From Ottelia alismoides (taxonomy: Eukaryota; Streptophyta; Magnoliopsida; Alismatales; Hydrocharitaceae), in assembly GCA_037367405.1 (NCBI GenBank), contig JAZKJV010010540.1:248001-312000 (forward strand): a stretch of 64,000 nt of DNA, given 5' to 3'. The notes beneath the pieces were generated by a model. That model had not been told where the DNA came from. It saw nothing but the letters and a program-made list of their open reading frames with translations, and did no database searches. The position numbers were made by a program, and so were the translations under genes. Below are positions 9,056 to 21,900 of the stretch, piece by piece; position 1 is the first letter of the stretch; every line of letters begins with the position of its first letter.

Positions 9056-10094
9056 AAGATGGAGCATAGATGTCGATCATGCCTCAGCTTGAACGAGCAT
9101 TTTTGAAAAGGCCCTCTGAGTAAGGCCTTGGTGAAGATGTCTGCAGTCTGGTCCCCTGAGCTAACATAAGATGTAGAAATAAAGCCCTTCTAAATCATAT
9201 CTCATATATAGTGGAAATCAACCTCAATGTGCTTGGTGCGTTCATGAAATGCTGGATTATTTGCAATGAATATAGCAGCCTGATTGTCACATTCTAGTGC
9301 CATAGGAAGAGGAACCTCTATATGTAAATCTGCAAGCAAAGCTCGAATCCACGTCATTTTTGTACTAACCTGAGCCATTGCCCTATATTCAAACTCAGTT
9401 TGCTTCTTACTTCTCCGTGAGACAAGAGAATCTCCAATTTAAACAACAAACTCAGTTGTGGACTTCCTATCCTTTGAGCATCTTGCATAATCTGCATCCA
9501 CACACGCTAAGATGGTGACCTCCTTGCCTTTTTAAAACAGTAGACCTGCACTAGGAGATGATTTAATATACATGAGTATCATCTGTATAGCATCCATATG
9601 GACCTGGCGCGGTTGCTCCATGAACTGGCTCACCCGACTAACAGCAAATGAGATGTCAGGTCTGGTTATGGTAACATAGAGGAGCTTTCCTACCAACTCC
9701 CTGTATCTCCTCTTGTCAACCTCATCAGTGTCATCATCATCATATAGTTTCATGCTTGGATCCATGGGTGTAATGGGCGGTCGACATCCAAGCATTCCAG
9801 TGTCACTTAGTAAATTAGTAATGTACTTCCTTTGGGTCATTACAAGCCCCTGTTGATTTCTGGCAAACTCAAATCCCAACAAATATCTAAGAGCTCCAAG
9901 ATCCTTAGTGATAAATTCATGACCCAGAAGTTCTTTCACTCTCTTTATTCCTTGTATGTCATCTCCTGAGAATATCATCAACATGCACCATAATAGCAAT
10001 CATACCTCTGGATGTTCTTTGTACAAAGAGAGAATGATCTGCATTCGAACGTCTGTACCCATGTTTCTCAAACAAGTCTGAAAGCTTCTGGAAC
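9056..10094 (-). pseudogene. Copia B polyprotein, C-terminal part (RT end and RNase H)
   Basis: The minus strand encodes the reverse transcriptase thumb and RNase H regions. The best open stretch (9532-9999) begins in a degraded YVDD region and runs through KDLGALRYLLGFEFARN, the DPSMKLYDDD linker and TRPDISFAVSRVSQFMEQPR. Downstream, 9056-9530 keeps RNase H blocks but has stops and small deletions; for example a TTTAAAACAG stretch at 9531-9540 ends the frame. It is not functional. The N-terminal remainder lies beyond the hAT insertion at 13982-17166. Confidence 0.85.
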
Positions 10095-13000
10095 CATGGA
10101 ATTAAAAATCGCGCCTCGAGGCGCCCGAGGCGTACGCCTCGAGGCGAGGCGGTCGGTTTTGGTACTGAGGCGTACGCCTCGGCTTTCTGGCGTGAGGCGG
10201 TCGCCTCGATGGGTGAAAATGCCCTGAGGCGTATGCGCCTTGAGGCGGTTCGAGGCGCAACCCGGGGCGATTTTAATTATATGTGGGTTACGTGCATCGC
10301 ACGTGACCCACTTAATATGTTTTTTCGCCCGACCCCCCAGATCGTCCTCTGCCCTCTATCGAAGCCAAAAAAAAACCTAAAGATCGTTTCTGGCTCCGCC
10401 TCCTCCTCCACTGCATCGTGCGCCACCGCCACCGCCACCTCCTCCCTCGCATCGCCAGGCTCGAAAGCAACACCGGAGTCTCCGCCTCCTCCTCTGCATC
10501 GTGCGCCACCGCCGCCTCCTCCCTGAGCTCCCTCTGCATCGTGCGCCAGCCGCCACCTCCGCCTGCCTCTACATGTTGCGCAACCGATCTTGCGCCGCCA
10601 TCTTCATTTCGTAGGTATCATTTCATGCCCTAATCCGATTACTATGCTGTTATGATGAAATTAGCACATACAATTGCTGTACAGATAAATGATTTACAAG
10701 TGATTTACATAAATGATATTATTGCGCCGCCATCTTCATTTCATAAGTATCATTTCATGCCCTAATCCCTTTATGTAAAGATATTATTTTACATAAATGA
10801 TTTACAAGTGATGGAAAAATAACCGATATTATATGATGTAAGGGTAAATAAATATGTGTTCTACTCTTAGTCTTGTCAATTTAGAGTGTCGTGCTTGTTT
10901 TGTTTTAACTTGGATTGATTGTCTAATATATGTTCTACTTTTAGTCTTGTCTGTTTAGACTGTTTATATAAATTTCAGAAATGCCAAAAGAAAATAGAGA
11001 GGTGCGAAAGATTCCGAAGGAGGTCGAAGCGACCCTGGATGGAAATACTGTATCCAACTCGAAATGGACGAGTCTACGAAGGGCAAGGGTTATGTTTATG
11101 TTCAATGCAATTTCTGTGCTAAGAGGATAACCGGTGGAGTTGCAAGACTCAAGCACCACCTCGCCAAAATCGGGAAAAATGTTAAAGCATGTCCAAAAGT
11201 TCCAGCTGAAGTATCCAATGAAATGAAGTGTTTGCTAGCAGTGCACGAAGAAAAAAATAAAAAAGCTGTGGAAGAGATGGAGGAGCTTTGCAGAGTGGGA
11301 GCTTTTGGAATGGAAGAACCTCGTGGAAGTAACGATCCTCAAACATGCACAGGAGGATCCAGCAGTGTGAAGCAGGTGAGGGGTCCGATGGACTTATTTG
11401 TTGGTATGGCCGGTTCGGGAAGTCCAACTATTGGGCCTACAAATGTCCTAGAGAAGCAACATCAAATGACATTGAATGCGTCATGGAAGAAAGAGGAGAG
11501 GGCTCGTGTTAGTCGTGATATTGGAAGAATTTTCTTTGAAAATGGATTAGCATTTAATTGTGCAAAAAGTCCATCATTTCAACAAATGGTTCATTCTGTT
11601 GGTGCATTTGGGAGGGGATTGAAACCTCCAATAACACACGAGTTGAGAACATGGATATTGAAGGAAGAAGTGAATAACATCGACAATGTGATGAAAGCGG
11701 CAAAGGCTTCTTGGGCAGAGACATGTTGTAGTATCATGTCTGATGGTTGGACGGATACAAAAGGTCGTTCACTTATCAATTTTTAGTGAACAATCCGACT
11801 GGGACTTGGTTCTTGAAGTCCATTGATGCATCCGACAGAACAAAGAGTGCACAATTACTATTTTCTCTGCTCGATGATGTAGTTGAGGAGGTTGGGGAAA
11901 ACAACGTCATACAAGTTATAACTGATAATGCCTCAAACTACAAAGCGGCTGGAAAATTGCTGATGGAGAAGAGACAACATTTATATTGGACCCTGTGTGC
12001 CGCCCACTGCATTGATTTGATGCTAGAAGACATTTTGAAATTGCCTTTGCATGCTTCCGTTTTCAAAAAAGCCAAGAGAGTCATCAACTACATCTATGCA
12101 CATGGTTGGGTTTTGTCCATGATCAGGGCAAAGATTGGGGGAGATTTGGTCCGACCTGCCGTTACCCGTTTTGCTACGGCTTTCTTGACATTACAGAGAT
12201 TGATCACTGTTAGGGACTCCCTCGAGTCATTTTTGCTTCCTATGCATGGAAGAGGAGCCCCTATTCTTCCAAGCCCCAAGGGCAAAGTGCATGCAACACA
12301 ATTTTGAGACGCAAATCTTTTTGGCCCGGCGTTGCCTTTGTGATTAGCACAACCAAACCTTTGGTCATGGTTTTAAGGATGGTTGATTCCGAAAAATATC
12401 CCCAATGGGATTCATTTATGAAGCCATGGACAGAGCCAAAGAGGAAATTGCACATGCGTTAGGAAATGAAGAGGAAAAGTACAAGCCATTTTGGGACATC
12501 GTAGATGCTAGGTGGGATCGCCAACTTCATACTCATTTGCATGCTGCTGCCTACTTTCTCAATCCCCAATATCACTACGAACCCTCATTTTTCACACACA
12601 CACAGAGATAAAAATTGGATTGTATTCTTGCATGGAGAGGTTGATAAGTGATCCATTGGAGAGGGAGAAAGTAGATCTACAGATAGATGCTTTCAGGAAT
12701 GCATGAGACTTGTTTGGATATTCCAATGCTGTGAACACACGCAAGAAAAGGAGTCCAGGTATGTAGATCTCTGATCCTCTAGACCCATTATTCTTTGCTT
12801 TTCATGATTGATTTAACCATATATTATGGATTTATCACCATCATCAGCTGACTGGTGGAGGGCTTTTGGAGATGATACTCCTGAGCTAACCAAGTTTGCC
12901 ATAAAAATTTTGAGTTTGACATGTAGAGCATCTGGTGGTGAACGCAATTGGAGTTCATTTAATCAGGTAGTATTTTGACTTGAGTAGATCATAAACATAT

Positions 13001-13973
13001 GACCTAATTGTATATGTTCTAAGCATGCCCATGTGTATTGACTATTGAGTAGATACATACGAAGAGGAGAAATCGACTCACACAAGCAAAACTAAATGAT
13101 TTGGTTTATGTGATGTTCAACTTGAAGTTGAAGCAGAGGGAGATCAAGAAAAAGACTATGGAGGATCCCCTATGCTTGGAAGATGTCGATTCTGGTGATG
13201 AGTGGGTTTCAGAGCTCCAGACATGTGAATACAATGCATATCATGAGCTTGATGCGAATACTCCTCTGGAGGAGGATGTTGAGGAAGCTGATGAACAACA
13301 AGATGATTCTCGTAGGAACAAGAGAAAGAAAGGTAAATGCGATGTTAATCTTATTTCATTAGAACAAAAATATAATATACTAACAAATAACAATGGTATT
13401 GTATAATACAGGTAAAGCTGTGGATGATATTGATGACGACGAGGTTCATACTGGAGATGATGTTAGTGATGGAGATGATGAAGAAGAAAATTTAAACTAC
13501 ATGGATGATTCATTGGATGATCCAATGAGCAGTAGTGAATCGGAGGATGATGCCGATGTTAGAGTTCATGGCAATGACTAGAAGATCTTTATGAGTCTAC
13601 AAGACAAGATTCAAGAACAAGAACTGGCATTTGGCATCCTACTTTTTGAACTAAAAATAGGATTTGAATTTTAGAAGTTGGAACAAATTGTGTTTTGTAC
13701 TCTCTATTTTGTCTTGTGTTTAATTCGAACATTTGATACACTGATCGTCTATGGGTTTAAGACAACGATGGATTGCATTAGAATTCCTTACTTGCTTTAT
13801 GCTTCTAGATATGTGTTATTGTATTGCTCTCTTGGGATTTATGTACTAGAATATGTTAGATTAGTAAAGTTTTTGGGGAAAACTGAGGCTTACGCCTCGA
13901 CCGCCTCGAGGCTACGCCTCACCTCGATTCTAGTGGTACCGCCTCGTTCCGTCTTTCGTTTTTTAAAACCTTG
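10095..13973 (+). mobile_element. hAT transposon with transposase gene (3879 bp)
   Basis: An exact 8-bp duplication TCTGGAAC flanks it (10087-10094 and 13974-13981), inside the reverse transcriptase of copia B. Its terminal inverted repeats are imperfect: CATGGAATTAAAAATCG at the left, CAAGGTTTTAAAAAACG read from the right. Both ends are crowded with GAGGCG/CGCCTC repeats (10110-10260 and 13885-13950). Between them is a multi-exon BED-finger/hAT transposase gene. A C-rich, CTCC-repeat segment at 10390-10600 and a partial duplication (the block near 10595-10640 recurs near 10722-10765) form the promoter and leader region. It is a full-length hAT element by structure, but its gene is frameshifted. 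Confidence 0.92.
10981..13581 (+). pseudogene. hAT transposase gene (BED zinc finger, DUF659, dimerisation domain), frameshifted
   Basis: The first exon begins after a splice acceptor at 10977-10978. A BED zinc finger (DPGWKYC, then CNFC and HHL) is encoded at about 11031-11190. A DUF659/RNase H-like catalytic region follows (MSDGWTDTKGR, VITDNASNYKAAG, CAAHCIDLMLED). Next comes the IYEAMDRAKE and RWDRQLHTHLHAA region, then the C-terminal dimerisation block PADWW, SGGERNWSSF and RRNRL. Three introns with GT-AG ends fit the frame exactly: 12759-12846, 12967-13052 and 13333-13411. The last exons are highly acidic and end at TAG 13579-13581. There are frameshifts before 11031, near 11780, between 12250 and 12400 and near 12610, so this copy is dead, but the intron/exon structure is unusually complete. 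Confidence 0.87.
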
Positions 13974-13981
13974 TCTGGAAC

Positions 13982-16900
13982 CAAGCTCTAGGGATCTGGT
14001 TAAGGCCATATATCACCTTATGAAGTCTACACACCTGTGAACACTCCCCTCAACAGCAAATCCAGGTGGTTGTTGCATGTAGACTTCTTCTTTGAGATCA
14101 CCATAAAGAAATGCATTCTTGACATCTAATTAAAACAATGGCCAATCACGAATCACAGCAACTGAGAGAAGAACCCGCAAGGTAGAATGACGAGCTACAG
14201 GAGAAAATGTATCAAGATAATCCACTCTGCAAGTCTGAGTAAATCCGCGTGCAACCAGGCGTGCCTTGTGTCGGTCAATGCTACCATATACATTGTGCTT
14301 AACTGTAAACACCCATTTATAGCTAACAATAGAAGCACCATAAGGAGCTGGTACAAGACTACAAGTGCCTCTCGACTGAAGAGCAGCCATCTCTTCTTCC
14401 ATAGCCAAACGTCACCGATTGTCCCTCAAAGCATCCTGATAATTCCGTGGAATACCCACGGTTGATAATGCAAGTGCAAAAGATCTGAAGTCGCCAGTCA
14501 AGCGATCAACGAAAACCATAGATGCTATTGGATACGCACAGCTACGCTTTTGCTTTCGAAGAGCAATGGGTAAGTCTAAGTCTGCATCCGCCAACTCTGT
14601 CTCATCTAGGGAGTCCTGCTCAGGTAGACCATTAGAGCCATCATTAGAACATTTGTTATCAAAACATACCTCATGCGTGCTTGGTGATGAGTGTTGACCA
14701 TGAGCAGAAGCTAGTCGGCAGGTATAGTGATGTGGCAATGGGGGAACTGGAACCGATATAGGCAGTGGAGGTGGCATAGATAATGGTGAGGATGATTGTG
14801 AGGGAGGCGGTGGTGGTGGTGGTAGGATGGTAGGCGTTGCTGGTGGTGGTGATATGTATATGTTATCATCAGTATCTGAAGGTGTCAACAGATCTCCTGT
14901 AGGTGAAAAGAACATTATAAATTCGAAAAAGGTGATATCTGCACTAACATAATACTTTCTGCGCAATGGATCATAACACCTGTACCCTTTTTATGTCCTC
15001 GAGTGCCCAACAAATACACACTTGACAGCTCTAGGAGAGAGCTTGTCAATGCCTGGAGATAACTGGTGGACAAAGGCGACGGAGCCAAATCCACGAGGAG
15101 TGAGTGAGAACAATTCCTTGTCAGGAAATGCAAGCGTGAAAGAAATTTTCTCACCCAGGACTGATGAGGGCATGCGATTTATAAGATAACATGCCCTAAG
15201 AACAAAATCGCCCCAAAAAGAATGAAGAGCACGACTCTGAATGAGGAGCGTCCTCGTGACATCGAGTAAATGACAATGTTTCCTTTCTGCAATGCCATTT
15301 TGTTGAAAAGTATATGCACATGAAGTTTGGTGAATAATGCCCTGGGTTGAAAAATACGTGGATAGAGTATGCGTACACAGTTCCAAGGCATTGTCAGTTC
15401 TCACAATTTTCACAGATGCGGAAAAAATATTTTGAACTTCAGTCAAGAAGGTTTTGATAACATCTCCAGCTTCAGATTTATTCTTTAATAAAAAGACCCA
15501 TGACAGACGGGAAAAATCATCAACAACGACTAAGTAAAATTTGTACCCCTGGTGATCGAGAACACGACTGGGACCCCAAATATCTATATGAAACAACTAA
15601 AAAATGGAGCTACTGCTCCGACTCTGAGGATTGGGAAAGGTAGAGCGATGGTACTTTCCCAACTGACATGCCTCACAATGGAAGGAGGTGTGAAGCGAAA
15701 CATGAGGCAGAACACGACACAGTTTTTGGAGCGGGAGGTGACCAAAGCGCAAGTTCCATAGGAATGGTGAAGCAGATCTGGCAGATAAAGAAGAATGTCC
15801 AACATAGGGAGTTCGAAGTGGGCGATAGAGACCGTCCTGCTCACAACCATACCCAATCACCTTGCCTGTAAGGATGTCGTGAAAAACAAGAGAGGAAGGG
15901 TCAAAAATGGCTCGACAATGTAAGTCCTTCATAATATGGCTAATGGACATCAAATTCATAGAAAATTCAGATGCATGTAAGACATTCTGTAATACATAGA
16001 GGGTGTCAGACTGATCTCCCCCTGTCCTGTAATCGGGGATTGAGTCCCATCAGCAATAACTATTGTTCATCTTGGAGGGATAGGCTTGTAAGCTGTAAGT
16101 TGATTCTTGTCTCCGCACAAGTGATGTGTGGCACCAGAATCCATAATCCATTCGATTACATCAGATCCACAACTGCTAGTAAGTGCATGAGTACTACCTG
16201 AGGTGCTGAGGAGGCTGATGCAGCCACATCGGATTGGCTCCCAGGAACCGAGGGAGATAAGCCAAGAGTAGATGGAGGTATAATACCTCTCAACCATGCC
16301 ACAAGATCATCAAACCGTTGATCCATTAAAGAAGCTGCAGGGGATTCGATCTGCTCGGCTACACGAGCAGAAGCTGGAAATCCATGCTTGGAGTAGCATG
16401 TATCTTCAGTATGACCAGAACGATGACAGAAGGTGCATGGCTGACGAACACGACCACCTCTGTCGTGAGGTCCTCGTCCACGAAGATGAGAAGAACCTCC
16501 TCGACCTCGAGAAGCAGCCATTGCAGAAGGGGACTGGCTGGTGATAGAGGATGCAACAGTGATCCGACTGAGTCTGCGAAAAGCTTCATTCACAGGAGGA
16601 ATGGTCGAGTCTGCCAGAATTTGAGAACGGGTTGCCTCATACTCAGGATTAAGAGATACTAAGAAAACACCCACCATTATAGCATTCCGATAGGTCTTCT
16701 GCTGCTCAGGGGTCGAATTGAGAGGCATGAAGCTATAGAGCTTCTCGAACATCCCACGCAATGATGTATATAACGAGTAAAGGGGGCGTCCATTCTGCTT
16801 AATAGTGAAAATATCATGTTGGAGCTATAGAATCTTCATCTCGTTCTTAGCTTGTGAATAGGTAGCAGCAAGGATGTCCCATATTGCTTTGCTTGTGGGG

Positions 16901-17166
16901 TGATGAAGTATGTCATTGGCAATCTCCAGTGCCAATGTGCCTGACAGCCAAATTTTGGCATAAGCATCATTTGCCTCCCATGAGGCGTTGACTCCAGTCT
17001 TCTCGGCTGGATCTTGCTCGGTAAGAATGTGTTTCTTACCTGTAGACTTCATCATACTCATGAACAGCATTGCCCACAATTCAAAGTTGGACCCATCCAT
17101 CGTTACTATGGGTGTAGGACCTCTGAAGGCGCCCATGGAGGGAATGTCGGCCTCGCTCTCTGACAT
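13982..17166 (-). pseudogene. Copia B polyprotein, N-terminal part (Gag to RT), many lesions
   Basis: From the Gag start at 17166 (MSESEADIPSMGAF, closely like copia A) the minus strand shows Gag and a CCHC knuckle CTFCHRSGHTEDTC near 16390-16435. The protease motif MDSGATHHLC is near 16115-16145. The integrase follows with HIDIWGP, RTDNALE and NGIAERKH (14991-15596), then a proline/serine linker (14700-14860) and the first reverse transcriptase blocks CTKWVF-like and [16 protein letters not shown] (14130-14408). The frame is broken by stops or shifts near 16825, 16156, 15960, 15596, 14990 and 14410. Domain order and catalytic motifs are kept, so decay began recently. Confidence 0.87.
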
Positions 17167-17630
17167 AATGGCTCGAGAAGACTATTTATGATGACAAAAC
17201 ACATAGTTGCCTACACTGGCATAGAGAGATTTGATTGCATGAGTAGACTTATGCAACCAATCTCATTTCGAATCCGAGAACTGCTCCTTGTAAAAAATTT
17301 GGTTGACAATTAACCGGCAGGGTCCACAGGTTTCGTACGAGGGTACCGCTGGGGCTACAGGGGCCCACAGGGTACCGCTCGGAGCTACCGGAGCCGTACA
17401 GGGGCTGCACAGAGGTAGGGTGCTGCTAGGGGTTGCACCGTGGGCGGCGCCTCACGCAATCAGCAGAGAGGACGCGGAAGGGGGGGCTACACTGCGGGCA
17501 GAGGGGTGGTTGCTCCGTAGGCAACGCAACACCGCGCAAGAAGACGGGGCGACAACGCCCTAGCGTTGAGAGGAGAGAGAGGAAGAGGGGGGGTTAGGTT
17601 AGGGTTTCGGAGCTCCGATCTAGGAACGCC

Positions 17631-17642
17631 GCTCTGATACCA
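17631..17642 (-). other. Copia B primer-binding site (initiator Met tRNA)
   Basis: Minus-strand TGGTATCAGAGC directly adjoins the 5' LTR at 17643. Confidence 0.92.
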
Positions 17643-17785
17643 TGTTGGGAGAAAACATTGAGATGTTTATTCCATGAACCCTAGGCTCTCTTATATAGGA
17701 GAGTAACCTATGGGTAAATTACAAAAGTCATACATAAGAAGAGAAAATTACGGAACAGTACAGAAAACATAAATATCTCTCTACA
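17643..17785 (-). repeat. Copia B 5' LTR (143 bp)
   Basis: Same length as 8904-9046, with 4 substitutions between the two. Confidence 0.93.
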
Positions 17786-18002
17786 GACTACATAAGGCCA
17801 TATGACCTAAACAAAGCCCATGAGCTAGGTTTGACAGACTTACCTCTGAGATCATTTCATTTGGCTTCCATAAACAACATACAATTATTGTGTATTCATC
17901 AGACGAAGGACATCTAGCATTGTGATACTTGACATATACATTGACGACATGGTGATTATTGGTGATGATGAAGTTGGAATTCTAGAGACTAAGTCAAGGA
18001 TA
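17786..18002 (+). pseudogene. Copia H1: reverse transcriptase YxDD fragment
   Basis: The strand and domain order continue the fragment at 8632-8903. The sequence encodes a decayed HKAIYGLKQSPRA-like block at the start, then IDDMVIIGDDEVG, where the catalytic YIDD pair is still visible near 17936-17950. Frameshifts are present. About 130 residues expected between this point and RNase H are missing; the sequence changes to an LTR-like repeat near 18003. Confidence 0.72.
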
Positions 18003-18767
18003 TGCGAAGATCCTTAAGCACATCACGGAAGCGTGAGGATCGCATCGAATGCGATCGGGAGCGACTAATCGTACTAGTTGCTCCGAGCAACGGAATTTTA
18101 AAAAAATTTAAATCGACGAAGCCACATGATCCAAGAACACTTCTTGGATCGCTTCATCTAAACCACAAATAGGTACTAGGGTTACCTCTTGAATCGTGGT
18201 TGCGGTTGAGTCTCTAAACCAAGAGACCTCCTGTCTCAAGTCCGATCCAACGGAGGAGACGCTTGCGAGCGTGTTGATGAGACACGTGCTCCTCGCAATA
18301 CATGTTGATGATCCAAGCGGCGGATCTCCTGATCTCGTCACACGGGATCCAACATCTTCTTCACGAGCCAGGCGCACCGAAGGAAATGGAGATCCATGAG
18401 TAGATGATTCGACAGCATAACGACGATGCTACGGGGATGACAACTCTCACAATGGCTCCATGGTGGGCGACCATTATGAGAGAGAGAGGCTTGGCATGTG
18501 GAGAAATAGAGAGGGAGAGAGAGCATTCGTTATTTTGTAATCGTGTAACTCGAAGAGCAAGGGGTGCCTCTTCTTATATAGGGTTTTGGGAGTCCATGGA
18601 TCCGAATCCATGGACATCACACAATCAATGGATGATACTGATTTGTGTTTCTTTCAATGGCCATGATGTAGTTTGTAAAAAACACAACAACAAATGAATT
18701 AATTAAAATTAATTTATATTGATAAATCAACACAATTACTTTCAAATCAAATCAATTGCCTAGTCTT
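18003..18767 (-). repeat. LTR-like sequence of another retrotransposon, segment 1 (U3/R/U5 end)
   Basis: This segment, with 24380-25009 and about 30078-31010, forms one LTR-like sequence of roughly 2.3 kb once the LINE and copia C are removed. On the minus strand it has a clear TATA box, TATATAAG at 18573-18580, followed by a purine/pyrimidine-biased leader (CTCTCTCT-rich) and it ends in TTCGCA next to H1 sequence, as an LTR 3' end would. It resembles the large LTRs of Angela/BARE-type copia elements in composition and in phrases near 30890-30990, but this is inference from memory of the family and the right boundary and target duplication could not be fixed. No coding gene is seen. Confidence 0.45.
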
Positions 18768-18994
18768 TTTTTTAAGACCAAAAAGAGGAGGAGACACTCT
18801 TTGGTGTTCACCCCAATATATTAAAGAAAGTGAGAAGAAAGCGAATGTAAAAAGCAAGGAAAAAGAACTGTACAAAGAGGCAACAGGCCTCCACCAATCT
18901 CAAAACAAAAAGAAAAACAACGTCAAGTCCTAAACCGCGTCCCAATCCTCCACCAGTCGTGTGCTTTGAATAATCATGTTCTCTTTGTAGAATC

Positions 18995-21900
18995 TTTGGC
19001 TTGAGAAGACTGCCTCATTACGCCCAAGCTAAATCGCCCAAAGTCTCACCACTGGCAGCAAAAGATCTTTTCTCGCCATGTTCCTGTTACGAACCAAGGA
19101 GTCACAGAAGGCCTCCATGCCATCCGTATCCACCCAAGCCAAAATGGGATCCTCCCACACCCGTGACCCCTCTTGCCGTGGGGCATTCAAAGAATAGGTG
19201 CTCTGAAGATTCCACCGCTGAGGCGCAGAGGCCACAGAGATTGGATACACTGGCCATAAACTTCGTGCAGCGATCCCTCGTCAATATTCTTCTCCTGCGA
19301 AAGAGCCATAAGAAGAATCAAATGCGCTCTGGAAGCCTTAACCCCCAAAAGAACCAACAATCCCTCACCAATAAGTCCGAGCGCCCTCGCAGAGGGAGAG
19401 TCAGCGCATCATAGGCCTTACGCATGGAGAAGCTGCCGTCCCTCCAGTCCCAACAATCCCGCCCATCAGAAGGGCTACCAACAGCATCGAGGGCGTCGAG
19501 AAGAGAAAGAAAGTCCTCAAGCCTTTGGTCCGAGAAGCTCGCCACAAAACTCGGACACCAACACCCATCCGCCCAACAAGAGGCGACAGAGGCATCTTTG
19601 TTATCCGCCAACGCAAACAACCGCGGGAAGCGAACACACAGAGGATCCCCTCCCAACCACTTGTCATTCCAGAAGCTAAAGGAGTCCCCATTCCCCAGCA
19701 CCGACTTAAAAAGCGTTCTATGCCTTGCAAAAACCTCCCGTACCCCTCGCCAAAACTGGGTATCAACTCCAACGACCCCGTCATCCCCCACCCTGCCCAC
19801 CCCATGGAGTTCCTGCAGCACAACCGTGAAGAAAGTCCCGTCCTTGCCCCAGATCCTGTTCGCCCACTTGAGGAAGAAGGCATCATTAACAAGCTCCAAA
19901 CGCCTCACGCCCAAACCCCCCCTCCTGCTTCCCCCTGGAGACCTCCTCCCACGCCACAAGGTGAATGCCACCCCACATCTCCCCACTTCTTCCTCACAGG
20001 AACCTACGCATATACCCCTCAATACGCTTGCGGATCCCAACCGGCATACGACGATTCGACAAGAAGAAAATTGAGATAGAGGAGAGCACCGCTCTTAGAA
20101 GAACAAGGCGGCCCCCCTTCGACAGAAGCGTCGCACGCCACCCAGCAAGGCGTGCCTCCACCCTTTCGACGAGCGGGCGCCAATCCCGAAGCCTGGCCCT
20201 CCCAAGCACCAGCGGAAGACAAAGGTAATCAATAGGAAGCTCGCCTGGAGGAGTACCCAGAATCCTGCAGCACTCGATCGCCAGCATCTCCGACATCCCA
20301 AAGGGTATAACCTTGGATTTGTCCCCATTCACAGTCAAGCCCGATATCTCACTAAACAGATCAAGGGTCATCGCCATGGCAGAGACCTCAGGAACGCCTC
20401 CCTCAATGAAGCAAATGGTGTCATCAGCAAATTGAATCAAGGGCACAGAGAGGTTCCCCTTAGAGAAGCCCTTCGAAAGTCCGCTATCAATGACATTGAT
20501 GGCCATACGAGCCAAGACGTCGGCCGTCACAACAAAGAGGAGAGGGGCCAGGGGGCACCCCTGGCGCAGCCCCCTCCTCGGCTGGAAGGAGCCCCCCTCC
20601 ATCCGACCGTTAATCAAGACCGAGAAAGACACTGTGGTGACGCATCTCCGCATCCAAGTGATCCATAGCTCGGGGAAACCACGCATTCTTAGGACCGCCC
20701 ACAGAAAGCTCCACTCAAGGCTGTCATATGCTTTGGCAAAATCGATTTTCCAAAGCACCCCCTGTTTCCCAGAGCTCTTCCAATCCGCCACCAATTCAGC
20801 AGCCATCGCAACGCAATCAGAGATTTGCCTTCCACGAATAAAAGCAGCCTGAAAGGGAGACACAATAGAATGAAGGACCAGAGCGAGCCTCCGTGCCAAC
20901 ACCTTGGCCACAATAAGATAGATGGAGTTTGAAATCGAAATCGGTCGAAAATTCCCAATATTCTCAGTCGCGGGGAACTTAGGGATAAGAAGCAAGATGG
21001 CCCTATTAATCCGGTCGAACCCGTCATTCCCATTGCAGAACTCAGTCACGACCTCAAAGACATCCGCGCCCACAATCTCCCAGAAGTCGCGATAGAAAGC
21101 CACGGAGAAGCCATCAGGGCCAGGGGATCCATCTGCATTTAACTCCCACACGGCCGCCTTGGTTTCTTCCAAGGATATCGGCCTAGTCAACATCTCACAA
21201 TCCATCACAGATACGGTTGGAGCCCCAATCCCCTGCCAGCGCCAAGTCCTCGGGGATCGCCTCGCCAAGAAGCTCTTGAAGTATTCAGCAATTGCTTTCC
21301 CCATATCTCTGTCCCCCACAAATGACGTCCCACTAATGGAGATAGACCGAAGCGCATTCCTACGCTTCCTTCCGCTAGCCACGCGGTGAAAGAAGGTCGT
21401 GTTAGCGTCTCCTCCTTTGATCCATTTCATCCTCGAGCGCTGCCTCCACTCCGAAGCCCTCTTCTTGTCCTCCTCCGCAACGCGCCTCTACGCAAGAGCA
21501 CACTCACAAAGCTCATCACCCAAGAGCTCACGGTCATTCTCCAACAGGTCGAGTCGCGCAATAGTAGCCTCAGCATCAGCCCTGACCGCAACCCGCTCCA
21601 GCCTCAACTCCCTCTTGAAAAGAGCCAGTCTCTTCCGCAAGGAGATAAGCTTCTGGTTCCACCTGGCGGCCGCCGATCCCAAGCAAAGGGGCTGGGCCCA
21701 ATGCCCCGCCACAATATCCCTGAAGGTGGCATCAAGAGTCCAGCATCTTTCATATCTGAATAAGCCCTTCACCGAAGGGATCTCGCCCGAATCCCAAAGG
21801 ATAGGGGAGTGGTCCGAGAAAGATCGGGACTGCGAGGACACCCAGCAGCAAGGGAACACCTCCATCATCCTCTCGGAGGCCAAAAAGCGATCTAACCTGG

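Larger units (their letters stand above)
8904..17785 (-). mobile_element. Copia B: degraded copia element carrying an hAT insertion
   Basis: LTRs of 143 bp lie at 8904-9046 and 17643-17785 and differ at 4 positions (about 97% identity). Flanking 5-mers are GACTT (8899-8903) and GACTA (17786-17790), a target duplication with one mismatch. The minus-strand order is primer site (17631-17642), GC-rich leader, Gag start at 17166 and polypurine tract at 9047-9055. An hAT transposon (10095-13973) splits the reverse transcriptase. Without it the element is about 5.0 kb, the same size as copia A and C. It is the oldest of the three related copias by LTR divergence. Confidence 0.93.

Noticed and set aside
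10110..10260. GAGGCG repeat cluster as a CRISPR-like array
   Set aside because: Spacing is irregular, both orientations occur, and it is subterminal to an hAT element in a eukaryotic genome.
19424..20079. Long plus-strand frames (over 180 codons) opposite LINE-A
   Set aside because: They are shadows of the reverse-strand ORF2, proline- and arginine-rich from GC content.
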